Assembly (NCBI GenBank): GCA_027488165.1
Contig: JAIYCF010000013.1
Coordinates: forward strand, 1-20,881
Reading direction: 5' to 3'
From: Streptomycetaceae bacterium
Lineage (GTDB): Bacteria > Actinomycetota > Actinomycetes > Nanopelagicales > Nanopelagicaceae
DNA length: 20,881 bases
Under the pieces are notes generated by a model. It was not told the DNA's origin, made no database searches, and worked only from the letters and a program-made list of their open reading frames with translations. A program made the translations under genes and the position numbers. How positions within the stretch are numbered: the first letter of the stretch is position 1; each line of letters begins with the position of its first letter. Below, one piece after another: positions 1 through 6,359 of this stretch.

Positions 1-230
1 ATAAGCGTTGCGGAATAGCCTGCGCCTTTAATGTTCTTTATCAATTCTGCTGTCTTTACTTCTGCTGGCGCCAATACATGAACAGTCTCTGTTGCAAAGT
101 TAACGCTGGCGCTTACTCCGGCAATTGAATTAAGCGATTTTTCTATGGAATTCACGCAGGAAGAACAGGTCATTCCCGAGACCGAGAAAGTTCTAGTAAT
201 TAGCGCAGATTTACTTAGGTCAGCGGCCAT
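1..230 (-). CDS. HMA-domain copper protein, N-terminal part (probably copper P-type ATPase; cut by window edge)
   Basis: Translating the minus strand from the ATG at 230-228 gives 76 residues of a heavy-metal-associated (HMA) domain running off the window edge. The metal-binding motif GMTCSSC lies at residues 19-25, with the two copper-ligand cysteines at 22 and 25. It is followed by the usual beta-alpha-beta pattern, ending in a GAGYSA segment typical of the last HMA strand. Such domains form either a free copper chaperone (CopZ, about 70 residues) or the N-terminus of a CopA-type copper-exporting ATPase. The domain is nearly complete with no stop yet and a short N-terminal lead-in, so the ATPase is favoured but not shown. 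The start overlaps the 3' end of hisN by 11 bases, implying co-transcription and translational coupling. Confidence 0.8.
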   Translation of the reverse strand, partial: MAADLSKSALITRTFSVSGMTCSSCVNSIEKSLNSIAGVSASVNFATETVHVLAPAEVKTAELIKNIKGAGYSATL

Positions 231-1020
231 TTAGAGCGCCCACGATCTTCTGATGAATCGCAGAGTTAGTTGATAGCCCGCTTCCGCCGAGACTGCCATC
301 GCTGCCTGCCACATTTGTAAATCTTCCACCGGCTTCGCGCACAATGATGTCGAGTGCGGCCATATCCCACAACGCCAGCGATGGTTCTACGGCAACATCA
401 ACTGCGCCCTCGGCAACCAACATATGCGACCAGAAATCACCAATACCGCGCGTGCGCCAAGCATCTGCAAGCAGGTTTTGGAATGGAGCAAGTCTTTCGC
501 CCCAACCAATAAAGTCAGAGTAAGAAATTGAGGCATCTTTAATTTCGCTAACTTGTGAAACGTGAATGCGCTCTGGGGCTGCTTTATTTACTGAGACAAA
601 TGCGCCATTACCTTCGCTGGCATGCCAACGACGAAAGAGCGCTGGCGCGCTAACTACGCCCACGACTACAACTTCACTGTCATCGCTTTGTTTCTCAATT
701 AAACCTATCAATGTGGCCCAGGTTGGAACGCCGCGAAGAAAATTCTTGGTGCCATCAATTGGATCAATCACCCAATAACGCTCTGCACCACCTGCATCAT
801 TACCGAATTCTTCACCGACGATTCCATCATCAGGGCGATGGTTCTGAATTAGCGCACGCAAAGCTTCTTCAGCAGCCTTATCGGCATCTGTAACAGGTGT
901 GTTGTCTGGCTTAGTTGTAATGACTAGATCTATAGATTGGTAGCGCGCTAAGGTAATTGAATCTGCTGCATCTGCCAGGCGTATAGCCAGCGCTAAATCA
1001 TTGCCGCGCGAGAAGGACAT
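220..1020 (-). CDS. hisN: Histidinol-phosphatase, inositol monophosphatase family
   Basis: A 266-residue cytoplasmic enzyme of the inositol-monophosphatase superfamily, of the type that acts as histidinol-phosphate phosphatase (HisN) in actinobacteria. Metal-binding motifs are intact: GEE at residues 69-71, DPIDGT at 86-91 and WD at 218-219. Length is normal for HisN. The ATG at 1020-1018 lies only 4 bases after the rsgA stop. A TAGACT hexamer ends 6 bases before the start, so the gene may have its own leaderless promoter as well as read-through from rsgA. The HMA-protein gene overlaps its 3' end. HisN and other IMPase-family phosphatases (SuhB, CysQ) are hard to separate by motif. HisN is preferred for actinobacterial resemblance; no other his genes are in the window. 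Confidence 0.82.
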   Translation of the reverse strand: MSFSRGNDLALAIRLADAADSITLARYQSIDLVITTKPDNTPVTDADKAAEEALRALIQNHRPDDGIVGEEFGNDAGGAERYWVIDPIDGTKNFLRGVPTWATLIGLIEKQSDDSEVVVVGVVSAPALFRRWHASEGNGAFVSVNKAAPERIHVSQVSEIKDASISYSDFIGWGERLAPFQNLLADAWRTRGIGDFWSHMLVAEGAVDVAVEPSLALWDMAALDIIVREAGGRFTNVAGSDGSLGGSGLSTNSAIHQKIVGALNGR

Positions 1021-1024
1021 GTTG

Positions 1025-2056
1025 TCAGTCTATCGCGGGCGGGTTTGAATCTTTAAGCTCCAAAAGTGATCGCAGGCTTGCTACCCGTGCGCTTCTCTCG
1101 TTATTTACAACACCATCTGGCTTTGCCCATTCATTTAATCGACAGCCGATTTCGTGGTGTGAACAATTTGGCATACAGGTTTGCGTGACCTCATAGAGAT
1201 CGTTAAATGCTGCGACGATGCGATTGGAATCAAGGTGAGCCAGACCAAAGGCGCGGATTCCTGGAGTATCGATGATCCAGCCCTGCGAAGGAGATAGATC
1301 TGGGGACAAGGGCAGTGCGATAGCACTTGATGAGGTGTGGCGGCCGCGCCCGGTTACATCGTTAACATCACCAGTTACGCGATCGGCGTGCGGAACAAGT
1401 GCGTTGATTAAAGTTGATTTACCTACGCCAGAATGTCCAACTAAGACCGAAGTTTGGCCATTAAGTAGTGAAAATAAATTAGCCAAATCTCTTTCGCGAG
1501 TATCAGATTTAATCGCTGCAGTTGCGATCTCTACCCCGAGAGATTCATATTCATGTAAGAAATCCGGAACTGGTGCCACATCGGTCTTGGTAACTAACAA
1601 GATAGGTTTGATGTTTTCGTGGAAAGCGCAGACTAAGAAGCGATCGATCAATCCACGGCGTGGTTCAGGATTTGCTGCAGCGACAACAATTACCAGTTGA
1701 TCAATATTGGCGACGATGGTGCGCTCCATTTTGGCGGCATCATCAACGGTTCTACTTAAACTATTACGGCGAGGTGCAATTGAAACTATTCGCGCCAGAG
1801 TTCCCTCGGTGCCCGAAACATCACCAACGAGATTTACCAAATCGCCGACAACGACAGATTTCGGTCCCATTTCGCGAGCTTTCATCGCGGTAACAATTAC
1901 ACCGCCATCTGTAATACATGTTGTGCGACCGCGATCTACAGTTGTTACTAAGGCTTGAATTGCATCGGCGTGAGCAGGGCGATCTTTACTTCTCGGGCGG
2001 GTGCGCCGCGCAGGGCGGATACGCGCATCTGATTCATCAAATTCGCGCGGTGTCAT
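1025..2056 (-). CDS. rsgA: Ribosome small subunit-dependent GTPase A
   Basis: RsgA is a circularly permuted GTPase that binds the 30S subunit and promotes late maturation. From the start chosen here (343 residues) there is an OB-fold region at about 40-100. The GTPase motifs come in permuted order: TKTD (156-159), GHSGVGKST (P-loop, 207-215), the RHTSS switch (239-243) and DTPG (263-266). The C-terminal zinc knuckle has C294, C298, H300 and C305. An upstream in-frame TTG at 2074 would add six residues. The ATG at 2056-2054 is preferred because it forms an ATGA overlap with the aroA stop and places the conserved ARIRP..RPRSKDRP segment near the N-terminus, as in other actinobacteria. It follows aroA in one transcription unit; the aroA-rsgA pairing is common in actinobacteria. 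Confidence 0.93.
   Translation of the reverse strand: MTPREFDESDARIRPARRTRPRSKDRPAHADAIQALVTTVDRGRTTCITDGGVIVTAMKAREMGPKSVVVGDLVNLVGDVSGTEGTLARIVSIAPRRNSLSRTVDDAAKMERTIVANIDQLVIVVAAANPEPRRGLIDRFLVCAFHENIKPILLVTKTDVAPVPDFLHEYESLGVEIATAAIKSDTRERDLANLFSLLNGQTSVLVGHSGVGKSTLINALVPHADRVTGDVNDVTGRGRHTSSSAIALPLSPDLSPSQGWIIDTPGIRAFGLAHLDSNRIVAAFNDLYEVTQTCMPNCSHHEIGCRLNEWAKPDGVVNNERSARVASLRSLLELKDSNPPAID
1027..1032 (-). promoter_or_regulatory. Putative -10 box (TAGACT) for leaderless hisN
   Basis: TAGACT on the minus strand lies 6 bases before the hisN ATG and overlaps the stop codon of rsgA. The same hexamer at the same distance precedes aroA and the gene starting at 20841. No convincing -35 box was identified. 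Confidence 0.45.
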
Positions 2057-3357
2057 GAGACCAAACTCTGCCAAAGCCCTGGAAAATCGGGCAAGGTCTT
2101 ACGGGTAGTAGCAACGTTTTCAATTTCAACGCCAGGAATTACTAAACCAATAACCGCGCCAGCAGTAGCCAAGCGATGATCTTCGTAAGTATGAAATACA
2201 CCGGCGTGCAAACCTTTACCCATTGCGCCATGAGGCGTTATATGGAGCGAAGTTTCATCTTCAACAACGTTGCCACCAAGTGAGTTAATTTCGCGGGTTA
2301 ACGCGGCTAAACGGTCTGTCTCGTGAAGACGCAAGTGTCCGATACCACGTAAGTGAGAAGGTGAATCTGCCAAAGCCGCTAACGCTGCAATTGCTGGAGT
2401 TAACTCACCAACATCATGTAAATCGATATCGATTCCGTGAATAGATTCGCCACCGGTAATTGTTAAGCCACCTTTATTTTTATCATGGTCACGCGTAATC
2501 GTTGCACCCATCGCAGTCAAGATATCGCGGAGTTGATCACCAGGTTGGGTAGTAACTTCTGGCCAATCTGCAATTGTGATTGAACCTCCACAGACCATAG
2601 CAATTGATAGAAATGGCGCAGCGTTTGAAAGATCAGGTTCGATTACTAAATCTTGTCCTTGCAGAGCACCAGCAGAAACGCTCCAACTATTTGCTTCCTT
2701 ATTAACTTCTACCTTTGCGCCAAAGTCACGCAGCATCTGCACAGTCATATCGATATGTGGCATCGATGGAAGCGGTCCACCTTTATGCGTTGCCACAATT
2801 CCATCACGAGTACTTGGTGCAATTAAAAGTAGAGCAGATAAGAATTGACTTGATGCGCTGGCATCAATGGTTAGCGCACCGCCAGGAATTTCACCTTTGC
2901 CTTTAACAACTAGCGGCAAGCTATAACGACCGTCATGTTCTACTTCGATTCCAAGATCTTCTAGAGCCGCAATCACTGGGCCAAGGGGGCGTTCGTATGA
3001 ACGTGGATCGCCATCAAATGAAATATCACCTTGCGCCAGCGCAGAAAGTGGCGGCAGAAAGCGCATAACGGTTCCGGCATTTCCAACATCAACCTTTGCA
3101 GGTCCGCGAAGCGGTGCCGGCGTTACTTCCCAAGCTAGGTCACCATCTACCTGTACATCTTTGATTCCGACGCCCATTGCGCGAAGCCCGGCAACCATTA
3201 ACTCGGTATCACGGGAAATAAGTGGACGCTTTAACAGTGACGGGGTCTGGGCTTGCGCAGCAAGAATTAGCGCGCGGTTGGTCACCGATTTTGAACCCGG
3301 GATTACTACTCGCGCGCTGACTTTCTTATCTCCACGAAATGGAGCGGGCCAGAGCAT
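2053..3357 (-). CDS. aroA: 3-phosphoshikimate 1-carboxyvinyltransferase (EPSP synthase)
   Basis: EPSP synthase joins shikimate-3-phosphate with phosphoenolpyruvate in the shikimate pathway to chorismate. The 434-residue protein has normal family length and both inverse half-barrel domains. Visible motifs are PGSKSVTNR (20-28), GNAGTVMRFL (92-101), DVGELTP containing the catalytic aspartate (315-321) and HETDRL (345-350). The position matching E. coli Pro101 is Phe, within the VMRFLPPLSAL block usual for actinobacteria, so it does not by itself indicate glyphosate tolerance. The ATG at 3357-3355 has no Shine-Dalgarno. A TAGACT hexamer ends 7 bases upstream, suggesting a leaderless transcript. 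It heads the aroA-rsgA-hisN-HMA string and is divergent from the SRAP gene across a 23-bp gap. Confidence 0.95.
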   Translation of the reverse strand: MLWPAPFRGDKKVSARVVIPGSKSVTNRALILAAQAQTPSLLKRPLISRDTELMVAGLRAMGVGIKDVQVDGDLAWEVTPAPLRGPAKVDVGNAGTVMRFLPPLSALAQGDISFDGDPRSYERPLGPVIAALEDLGIEVEHDGRYSLPLVVKGKGEIPGGALTIDASASSQFLSALLLIAPSTRDGIVATHKGGPLPSMPHIDMTVQMLRDFGAKVEVNKEANSWSVSAGALQGQDLVIEPDLSNAAPFLSIAMVCGGSITIADWPEVTTQPGDQLRDILTAMGATITRDHDKNKGGLTITGGESIHGIDIDLHDVGELTPAIAALAALADSPSHLRGIGHLRLHETDRLAALTREINSLGGNVVEDETSLHITPHGAMGKGLHAGVFHTYEDHRLATAGAVIGLVIPGVEIENVATTRKTLPDFPGLWQSLVS

Positions 3358-3364
3358 AAGCGGC

Positions 3365-3370
3365 AGTCTA
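3365..3370 (-). promoter_or_regulatory. Putative -10 box (TAGACT) for leaderless aroA
   Basis: TAGACT on the minus strand ends 7 bases before the aroA ATG, which would put the transcription start at or beside the A of ATG. It overlaps by two bases the plus-strand TACTCT at 3369-3374 that precedes the SRAP gene. Confidence 0.5.
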
Positions 3371-3374
3371 CTCT
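3369..3374 (+). promoter_or_regulatory. Putative -10 box (TACTCT) for leaderless SRAP gene
   Basis: TACTCT ends 6 bases before the ATG at 3381, and no Shine-Dalgarno fits in the 23-base divergent gap. It shares bases 3369-3370 with the opposing aroA -10 box. Confidence 0.45.
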
Positions 3375-3380
3375 CTACCT

Positions 3381-4106
3381 ATGTGCGGTCGTTATGCCCA
3401 AGCGCAGGAGATGGACGAGATCATCGGAAGATTCGATCTCGATGGATCAACCCTTGATGCATCTCTGCCCCTAAATTGGAATATTGCGCCCACCAATGAG
3501 ATTTACATAATCCGCGAGAACGCAGAAAAGAGAATCTTGGATAGCGCATCTTGGGGAATTATCGCGCCTTGGCAGAAGAACTTTGCCGAAGCTCGCGCTT
3601 CACAATCACATGCCATCAATGCGCGTAGTGAATCAATTCATGAAAAGCCAACTTTTCGCCAAGCATTTCGCACCACTCGTTGTTTAATTCCGGCAACTGG
3701 TTACTACGAATGGGCAACTTCGCTTGGAAAGTACCCACCTAAACAACCATTCTATATAACTTCGGCAGAACCAAATAAATCTCTTTCGATCGCTGGCATC
3801 TGGAGTACTTGGAAGAACGAGAAGGGCGAAGAAATTCAATCCGCTGCAATTATTACCCGCGAAGCAGTTGGCGAGTTAGCAACAATCCATAGCCGGATGC
3901 CGGTCTTTATGGAGCGCGCTAAATGGAGCGATTGGTTAGATCCAAAGAATCGCGAGATCGAAGATTTGATTGCGTTGATGCAGAACCCAGATCCAGCGGC
4001 CGGATTGGTAACTAGACCTGTTTCATCGCGGGTAAATCTGGTGGCAAATAATGGACCCGAACTGATTACTGAGATCGAACTGGGTGAGGCGCAGACGCTC
4101 TTTTAA
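3381..4106 (+). CDS. SRAP-family abasic-site processing protein (HMCES/YedK type)
   Basis: A 241-residue SOS-response-associated peptidase (SRAP, formerly DUF159) protein. Family members use the N-terminal cysteine, exposed after Met removal, to form a thiazolidine crosslink with abasic sites in single-stranded DNA, shielding them from cleavage. Hallmarks are present: MCGRY at the start (Cys2), NARSE (80-84) with Asn80, GYYEW with Glu110, and HSRMP with His170. The full catalytic set is therefore intact and the length is normal. The start is fixed by Cys2. It is transcribed divergently from aroA with almost no intergenic space, and sigR follows 60 bases downstream with its own -10-like box. 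No LexA-type box was recognised upstream. Confidence 0.93.
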   Translation: MCGRYAQAQEMDEIIGRFDLDGSTLDASLPLNWNIAPTNEIYIIRENAEKRILDSASWGIIAPWQKNFAEARASQSHAINARSESIHEKPTFRQAFRTTRCLIPATGYYEWATSLGKYPPKQPFYITSAEPNKSLSIAGIWSTWKNEKGEEIQSAAIITREAVGELATIHSRMPVFMERAKWSDWLDPKNREIEDLIALMQNPDPAAGLVTRPVSSRVNLVANNGPELITEIELGEAQTLF

Positions 4107-4153
4107 GGTTTGGCGTTAAGCAGGCATAGAGAGCGATTTCTACGACTTTGGGA

Positions 4154-4159
4154 TAGTGT
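4154..4159 (+). promoter_or_regulatory. Putative -10 box (TAGTGT) for leaderless sigR
   Basis: TAGTGT ends 7 bases before the sigR ATG at 4167. The GGGAAT...GTT promoter recognised by SigR in Streptomyces was looked for between 4107 and 4166 and not found, so autoregulation is not supported by sequence here. Confidence 0.4.
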
Positions 4160-4166
4160 GTAAGAG

Positions 4167-4781
4167 ATGGCATCTAAAGATCTAGTCCTAGAAAGCGCTT
4201 CCGATCGCAACACTCGGTTCGAGCGCGATGCCATCGTGTTTATGGACCAGTTGTATGCAGCAGCGCTTCGTTACACAAAGAACCCCGAAGATGCGCGCGA
4301 TCTGGTTCAAGATACCTACTTAAAAGCCTTTAACTCTTTCCATCAATTTGAAGAAGGCACCAATTTACGCGCGTGGCTCTACCGCGTTCTAACAACTACA
4401 TTTATTAACTCTTATCGCAAAGATCAACGCCGCCCGCAACTTGCAGCCGGCGAACTTGAAGATTGGCAGCTAGCTGAAGCGCAATCACACACTAGCGATC
4501 TTGGAAAATCTGCCGAAGTAGAAGCGCTAGAGAATTTGCCAGATAGCGATATCAAACGCGCACTTCAAGAGATCCCCGAAGAATTTCGTATCGCCGTTTA
4601 CTTAGCCGATGTTGAAGGTTTCTCGTATAAAGAAATTGCAGATATCGTCGATGTTCCTGCCGGCACTGTGATGTCACGTTTGCACCGAGGTCGCAAACTA
4701 CTTCGCGAGAAGTTAGCTGACTATGCCAAAGAACTCGGCTACTCCACCGAAGGAAAATCCGGAAAGGGGGAGAAGTCATGA
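4167..4781 (+). CDS. sigR: ECF RNA polymerase sigma factor, SigR/SigH type
   Basis: A 204-residue group IV (ECF) sigma factor. Region 2 covers about residues 20-90, including EDARDLVQDTYLKAF and the -10-recognising RAWLYRVLTTTFINSYRK. Region 4 covers about 127-180, with the helix-turn-helix FSYKEIADIVDVPAGTVMSRLHRGR. It resembles SigR (Streptomyces) and SigH (mycobacteria), which switch on thiol-oxidative-stress genes when released by a zinc anti-sigma factor. The next gene encodes such an RsrA-like protein and overlaps by the ATGA junction at 4778-4781, supporting the assignment. The start ATG has no Shine-Dalgarno and follows a TAnnnT box by 7 bases. Confidence 0.9.
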   Translation: MASKDLVLESASDRNTRFERDAIVFMDQLYAAALRYTKNPEDARDLVQDTYLKAFNSFHQFEEGTNLRAWLYRVLTTTFINSYRKDQRRPQLAAGELEDWQLAEAQSHTSDLGKSAEVEALENLPDSDIKRALQEIPEEFRIAVYLADVEGFSYKEIADIVDVPAGTVMSRLHRGRKLLREKLADYAKELGYSTEGKSGKGEKS

Positions 4782-5170
4782 GCCACATCGAAGAGATTCC
4801 ATGTATTGAAGTTCTCTCCTCCGTTGTCTTTATCATAGAAGGTGTAACTGAAGAAGCACGCAATCCGCAAGCGATTGAGTCGCACCTTAATACTTGCTCT
4901 GCCTGCCGCGCCGAAGTAGAACACGAACAAGCGATGCACACCCTTTTGCAAGATGTGCTGCGCCGTTCATGTGATGAAAAAGCCCCAGAAGATTTGCATC
5001 GCAGTATCCATGAGCAGCTGCTTCGCCAAGTTCAAGGCGCGGGAGTTACCGAGGTTGTGACGCAATACAGCATGACCGAAATTTCAATTGAGATCGATGA
5101 ATTCGGAAATGTTGAGCGCCGAGAGATTCAGATCGAGCAAACCCATGTTGAGCGCTATGAAGACAAGTGA
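4778..5170 (+). CDS. rsrA: Zinc-binding anti-sigma factor (RsrA-like) of SigR
   Basis: A 130-residue protein with the zinc anti-sigma (ZAS) signature HLNTCSAC: His36, Cys40, Cys43, plus Cys9 near the N-terminus. In Streptomyces RsrA the equivalent cysteines bind zinc and form a disulfide on oxidation, freeing SigR. The full redox set appears conserved. It begins in the ATGA overlap with sigR, implying coupled translation and matched stoichiometry. The C-terminal part from about residue 93 is a charged tail (TEISIEIDEFGNVERREI...) longer than I expect for RsrA, normally about 100 residues. The last 14 bases overlap the start of the thioesterase gene. Confidence 0.88.
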   Translation: MSHIEEIPCIEVLSSVVFIIEGVTEEARNPQAIESHLNTCSACRAEVEHEQAMHTLLQDVLRRSCDEKAPEDLHRSIHEQLLRQVQGAGVTEVVTQYSMTEISIEIDEFGNVERREIQIEQTHVERYEDK

Positions 5171-5573
5171 AGAAGTAATTGGAGCAGTTGGTTTCTCGGT
5201 AATGACGGTGCGCCCTGGCGACACCTGTCTGGCAATGGGAATTTCGGATCTGCCAATTCTTGCGCCGGGCCATTTAATGAGCGTGATGGAGAGCGCATGT
5301 GTTGCAGCGCTGAGCGAGTATTTAGAAACTGGAGAGACAACGATCGTAGATAAATTTGATGTCTCGGTCATTGATTCAGTTGGAATTGGTTCGGAAATTC
5401 GCGGAACCGCGCGCTGTATTGAAATGGATGGCCGCACCATGATCTTTGAATGCGATATCTATGAAGGTGAACGCCATATTGCTTTTGCCATAATAGAAAG
5501 AACGGCGGTGGAGCGAGTATCTTTCCTCGCCCGCACCGCCGCACAATCTTTAATTAAATCGGTAGAGAATTAA
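5157..5573 (+). CDS. FlK-like hotdog-fold thioesterase family protein
   Basis: From the ATG at 5157 this is a 138-residue single hotdog-domain protein resembling the fluoroacetyl-CoA thioesterase (FlK) family. The resemblance is in VRPGDTCLAMGISDLPILAPGHLMSVMESACVAALSEYL and the later GSEIRGTARCIEMDGRTMIFECDIYEG. The glutamate of MESA matches the FlK catalytic Glu. The position aligned by eye with the FlK catalytic His is Val (FDVSV), so FlK chemistry should not be assumed. Upstream in-frame ATGs at 5145 and 5088 would extend it into rsrA; 5157 is preferred because the fold begins at about VGFSV. The gene overlaps rsrA by 14 bases, so it is probably co-expressed with the sigma/anti-sigma pair. 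Substrate unknown. Confidence 0.72.
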   Translation: MKTSEEVIGAVGFSVMTVRPGDTCLAMGISDLPILAPGHLMSVMESACVAALSEYLETGETTIVDKFDVSVIDSVGIGSEIRGTARCIEMDGRTMIFECDIYEGERHIAFAIIERTAVERVSFLARTAAQSLIKSVEN

Positions 5574-5968
5574 GCTTTCTTAGTCGCCCAAAAGATCTCG
5601 GCAATTTCATCGATCTTCGCGATCAACTTATCTGCAACTGCAATGTCTTGAGTTCCCTTTGTGCCGGCAGCTCCTGCCAACTTTGTCGCCTCGTTAAAGA
5701 GTGAGTGAAGTTGTGGGTATGCCTCAAAGTGTGGCGCCTTAAAGTAATCAGTCCAGAGAACCCAGAGGTGCTCTTTAACTTGATGTGAACGCTCTTCTTT
5801 GATTGCTACAGAACGTGAACGGAAATCTGCATCTGGGTTAGCTGCATACTTTTCCATGCATGCTTTAACAGAGAGCGCTTCGATCTTTGCCTGTGCTGGA
5901 TCGTAAACGCCGCATGGCAGATCGCAGTGTGCGTGGACAGTTACCTTTGGTGTGAAGAACTTCTTCAT
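5570..5968 (-). CDS. sodN: Nickel-containing superoxide dismutase
   Basis: NiSOD converts superoxide to hydrogen peroxide and oxygen. The 132-residue precursor has a short leader (residues 1-13) followed by the nickel hook HCDLPCGVYDP at 14-24. After cleavage, His14 becomes the N-terminal His1 ligand and the two Cys become Cys2 and Cys6. The mature chain would be about 119 residues, close to the roughly 117 of Streptomyces NiSOD, with the four-helix-bundle pattern visible. The ATG at 5968-5966 has a strong AAGGAG 6-7 bases upstream; longer in-frame readings run into the divergent sodX and are rejected. The stop abuts the convergent thioesterase gene (4-base overlap). The maturation protease is encoded divergently next door. 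Confidence 0.97.
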   Translation of the reverse strand: MKKFFTPKVTVHAHCDLPCGVYDPAQAKIEALSVKACMEKYAANPDADFRSRSVAIKEERSHQVKEHLWVLWTDYFKAPHFEAYPQLHSLFNEATKLAGAAGTKGTQDIAVADKLIAKIDEIAEIFWATKKA

Positions 5969-6014
5969 TATTTTCTCCTTTTTACTCTTCTTTATTTCAA
6001 AACCTGTATGTGTG

Positions 6015-6020
6015 AGACTA
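6015..6020 (-). promoter_or_regulatory. Putative -10 box (TAGTCT) for sodN
   Basis: TAGTCT on the minus strand would start transcription near 6008, giving a leader of about 40 nt that ends in the AAGGAG of sodN. The same hexamer with a leader of similar size precedes kgd. No clear -35. The opposing plus-strand GAGACT at 6014-6019, 7 bases before the sodX ATG, overlaps it almost completely. Confidence 0.4.
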
Positions 6021-6026
6021 CCGCCC

Positions 6027-6359
6027 ATGGGCATCTTTGGCATCTTCGGGCGAGTAATCGTCGAAGGCACATCAATGCAGCCCACCTATAACCCACTCGA
6101 TTGGCTCCTTGTTCACTATGGCTTCTTCGGCAAGAAATTCCTATTCCTGCGGTTGGGCGATGTGGTGGTTATTGAACGAGAAACTCAGCCCGGGATCTTT
6201 TATGTAAAGCGGATCGCAGAGATAGCTCTCGATAAAGATGGCAAGAAGAGTTACTACGTTCTCAGCGATAACGAAGCCGGCACAGATTCTCGCAAATGGG
6301 GTTACTTAAGCGAAGCTGAAATTATCGGAAACGTAATTACGCGAATTAAGAGAAATTAA
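6027..6359 (+). CDS. sodX: Nickel-type superoxide dismutase maturation protease (SodX, signal peptidase-like)
   Basis: A 110-residue S26-family (LepB-like) protease of the type always found beside sodN, inferred to remove the SodN leader and expose the His1 nickel ligand. The nucleophile motif EGTSMQPT carries Ser16. The general-base lysine is Lys61 in YVKRI. The terminal signal-peptidase box is visible as SDN..GTDSRKWG (80-92). Unlike LepB there is no obvious N-terminal membrane anchor from the start used here. An in-frame ATG at 5952 would add 25 residues with a hydrophobic run, but lies inside sodN on the opposite strand and would require transcription from within it. The ATG at 6027 follows a GAGACT box by 7 bases with no Shine-Dalgarno. 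Confidence 0.9.
   Translation: MGIFGIFGRVIVEGTSMQPTYNPLDWLLVHYGFFGKKFLFLRLGDVVVIERETQPGIFYVKRIAEIALDKDGKKSYYVLSDNEAGTDSRKWGYLSEAEIIGNVITRIKRN

Noticed and set aside
2057..2074. TTG start extending RsgA by six residues
   Set aside because: The ATG at 2056 makes an ATGA junction with aroA and gives an N-terminus like other actinobacterial RsgA proteins.
4107..4166. SigR-type autoregulatory promoter (GGGAAT-N18-GTT) upstream of sigR
   Set aside because: No matching pair of elements at the right spacing; only a TAnnnT leaderless-type box was found.
4552..4951. Minus-strand reading frames opposite sigR and rsrA
   Set aside because: They overlap two well-supported genes completely and show no domain or initiation signal.
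5952..6026. N-terminal hydrophobic extension of SodX from an upstream ATG
   Set aside because: It is the antisense of the sodN start and ribosome-binding region. A -10-like box sits just before the ATG at 6027, and the catalytic domain is complete without the extension.
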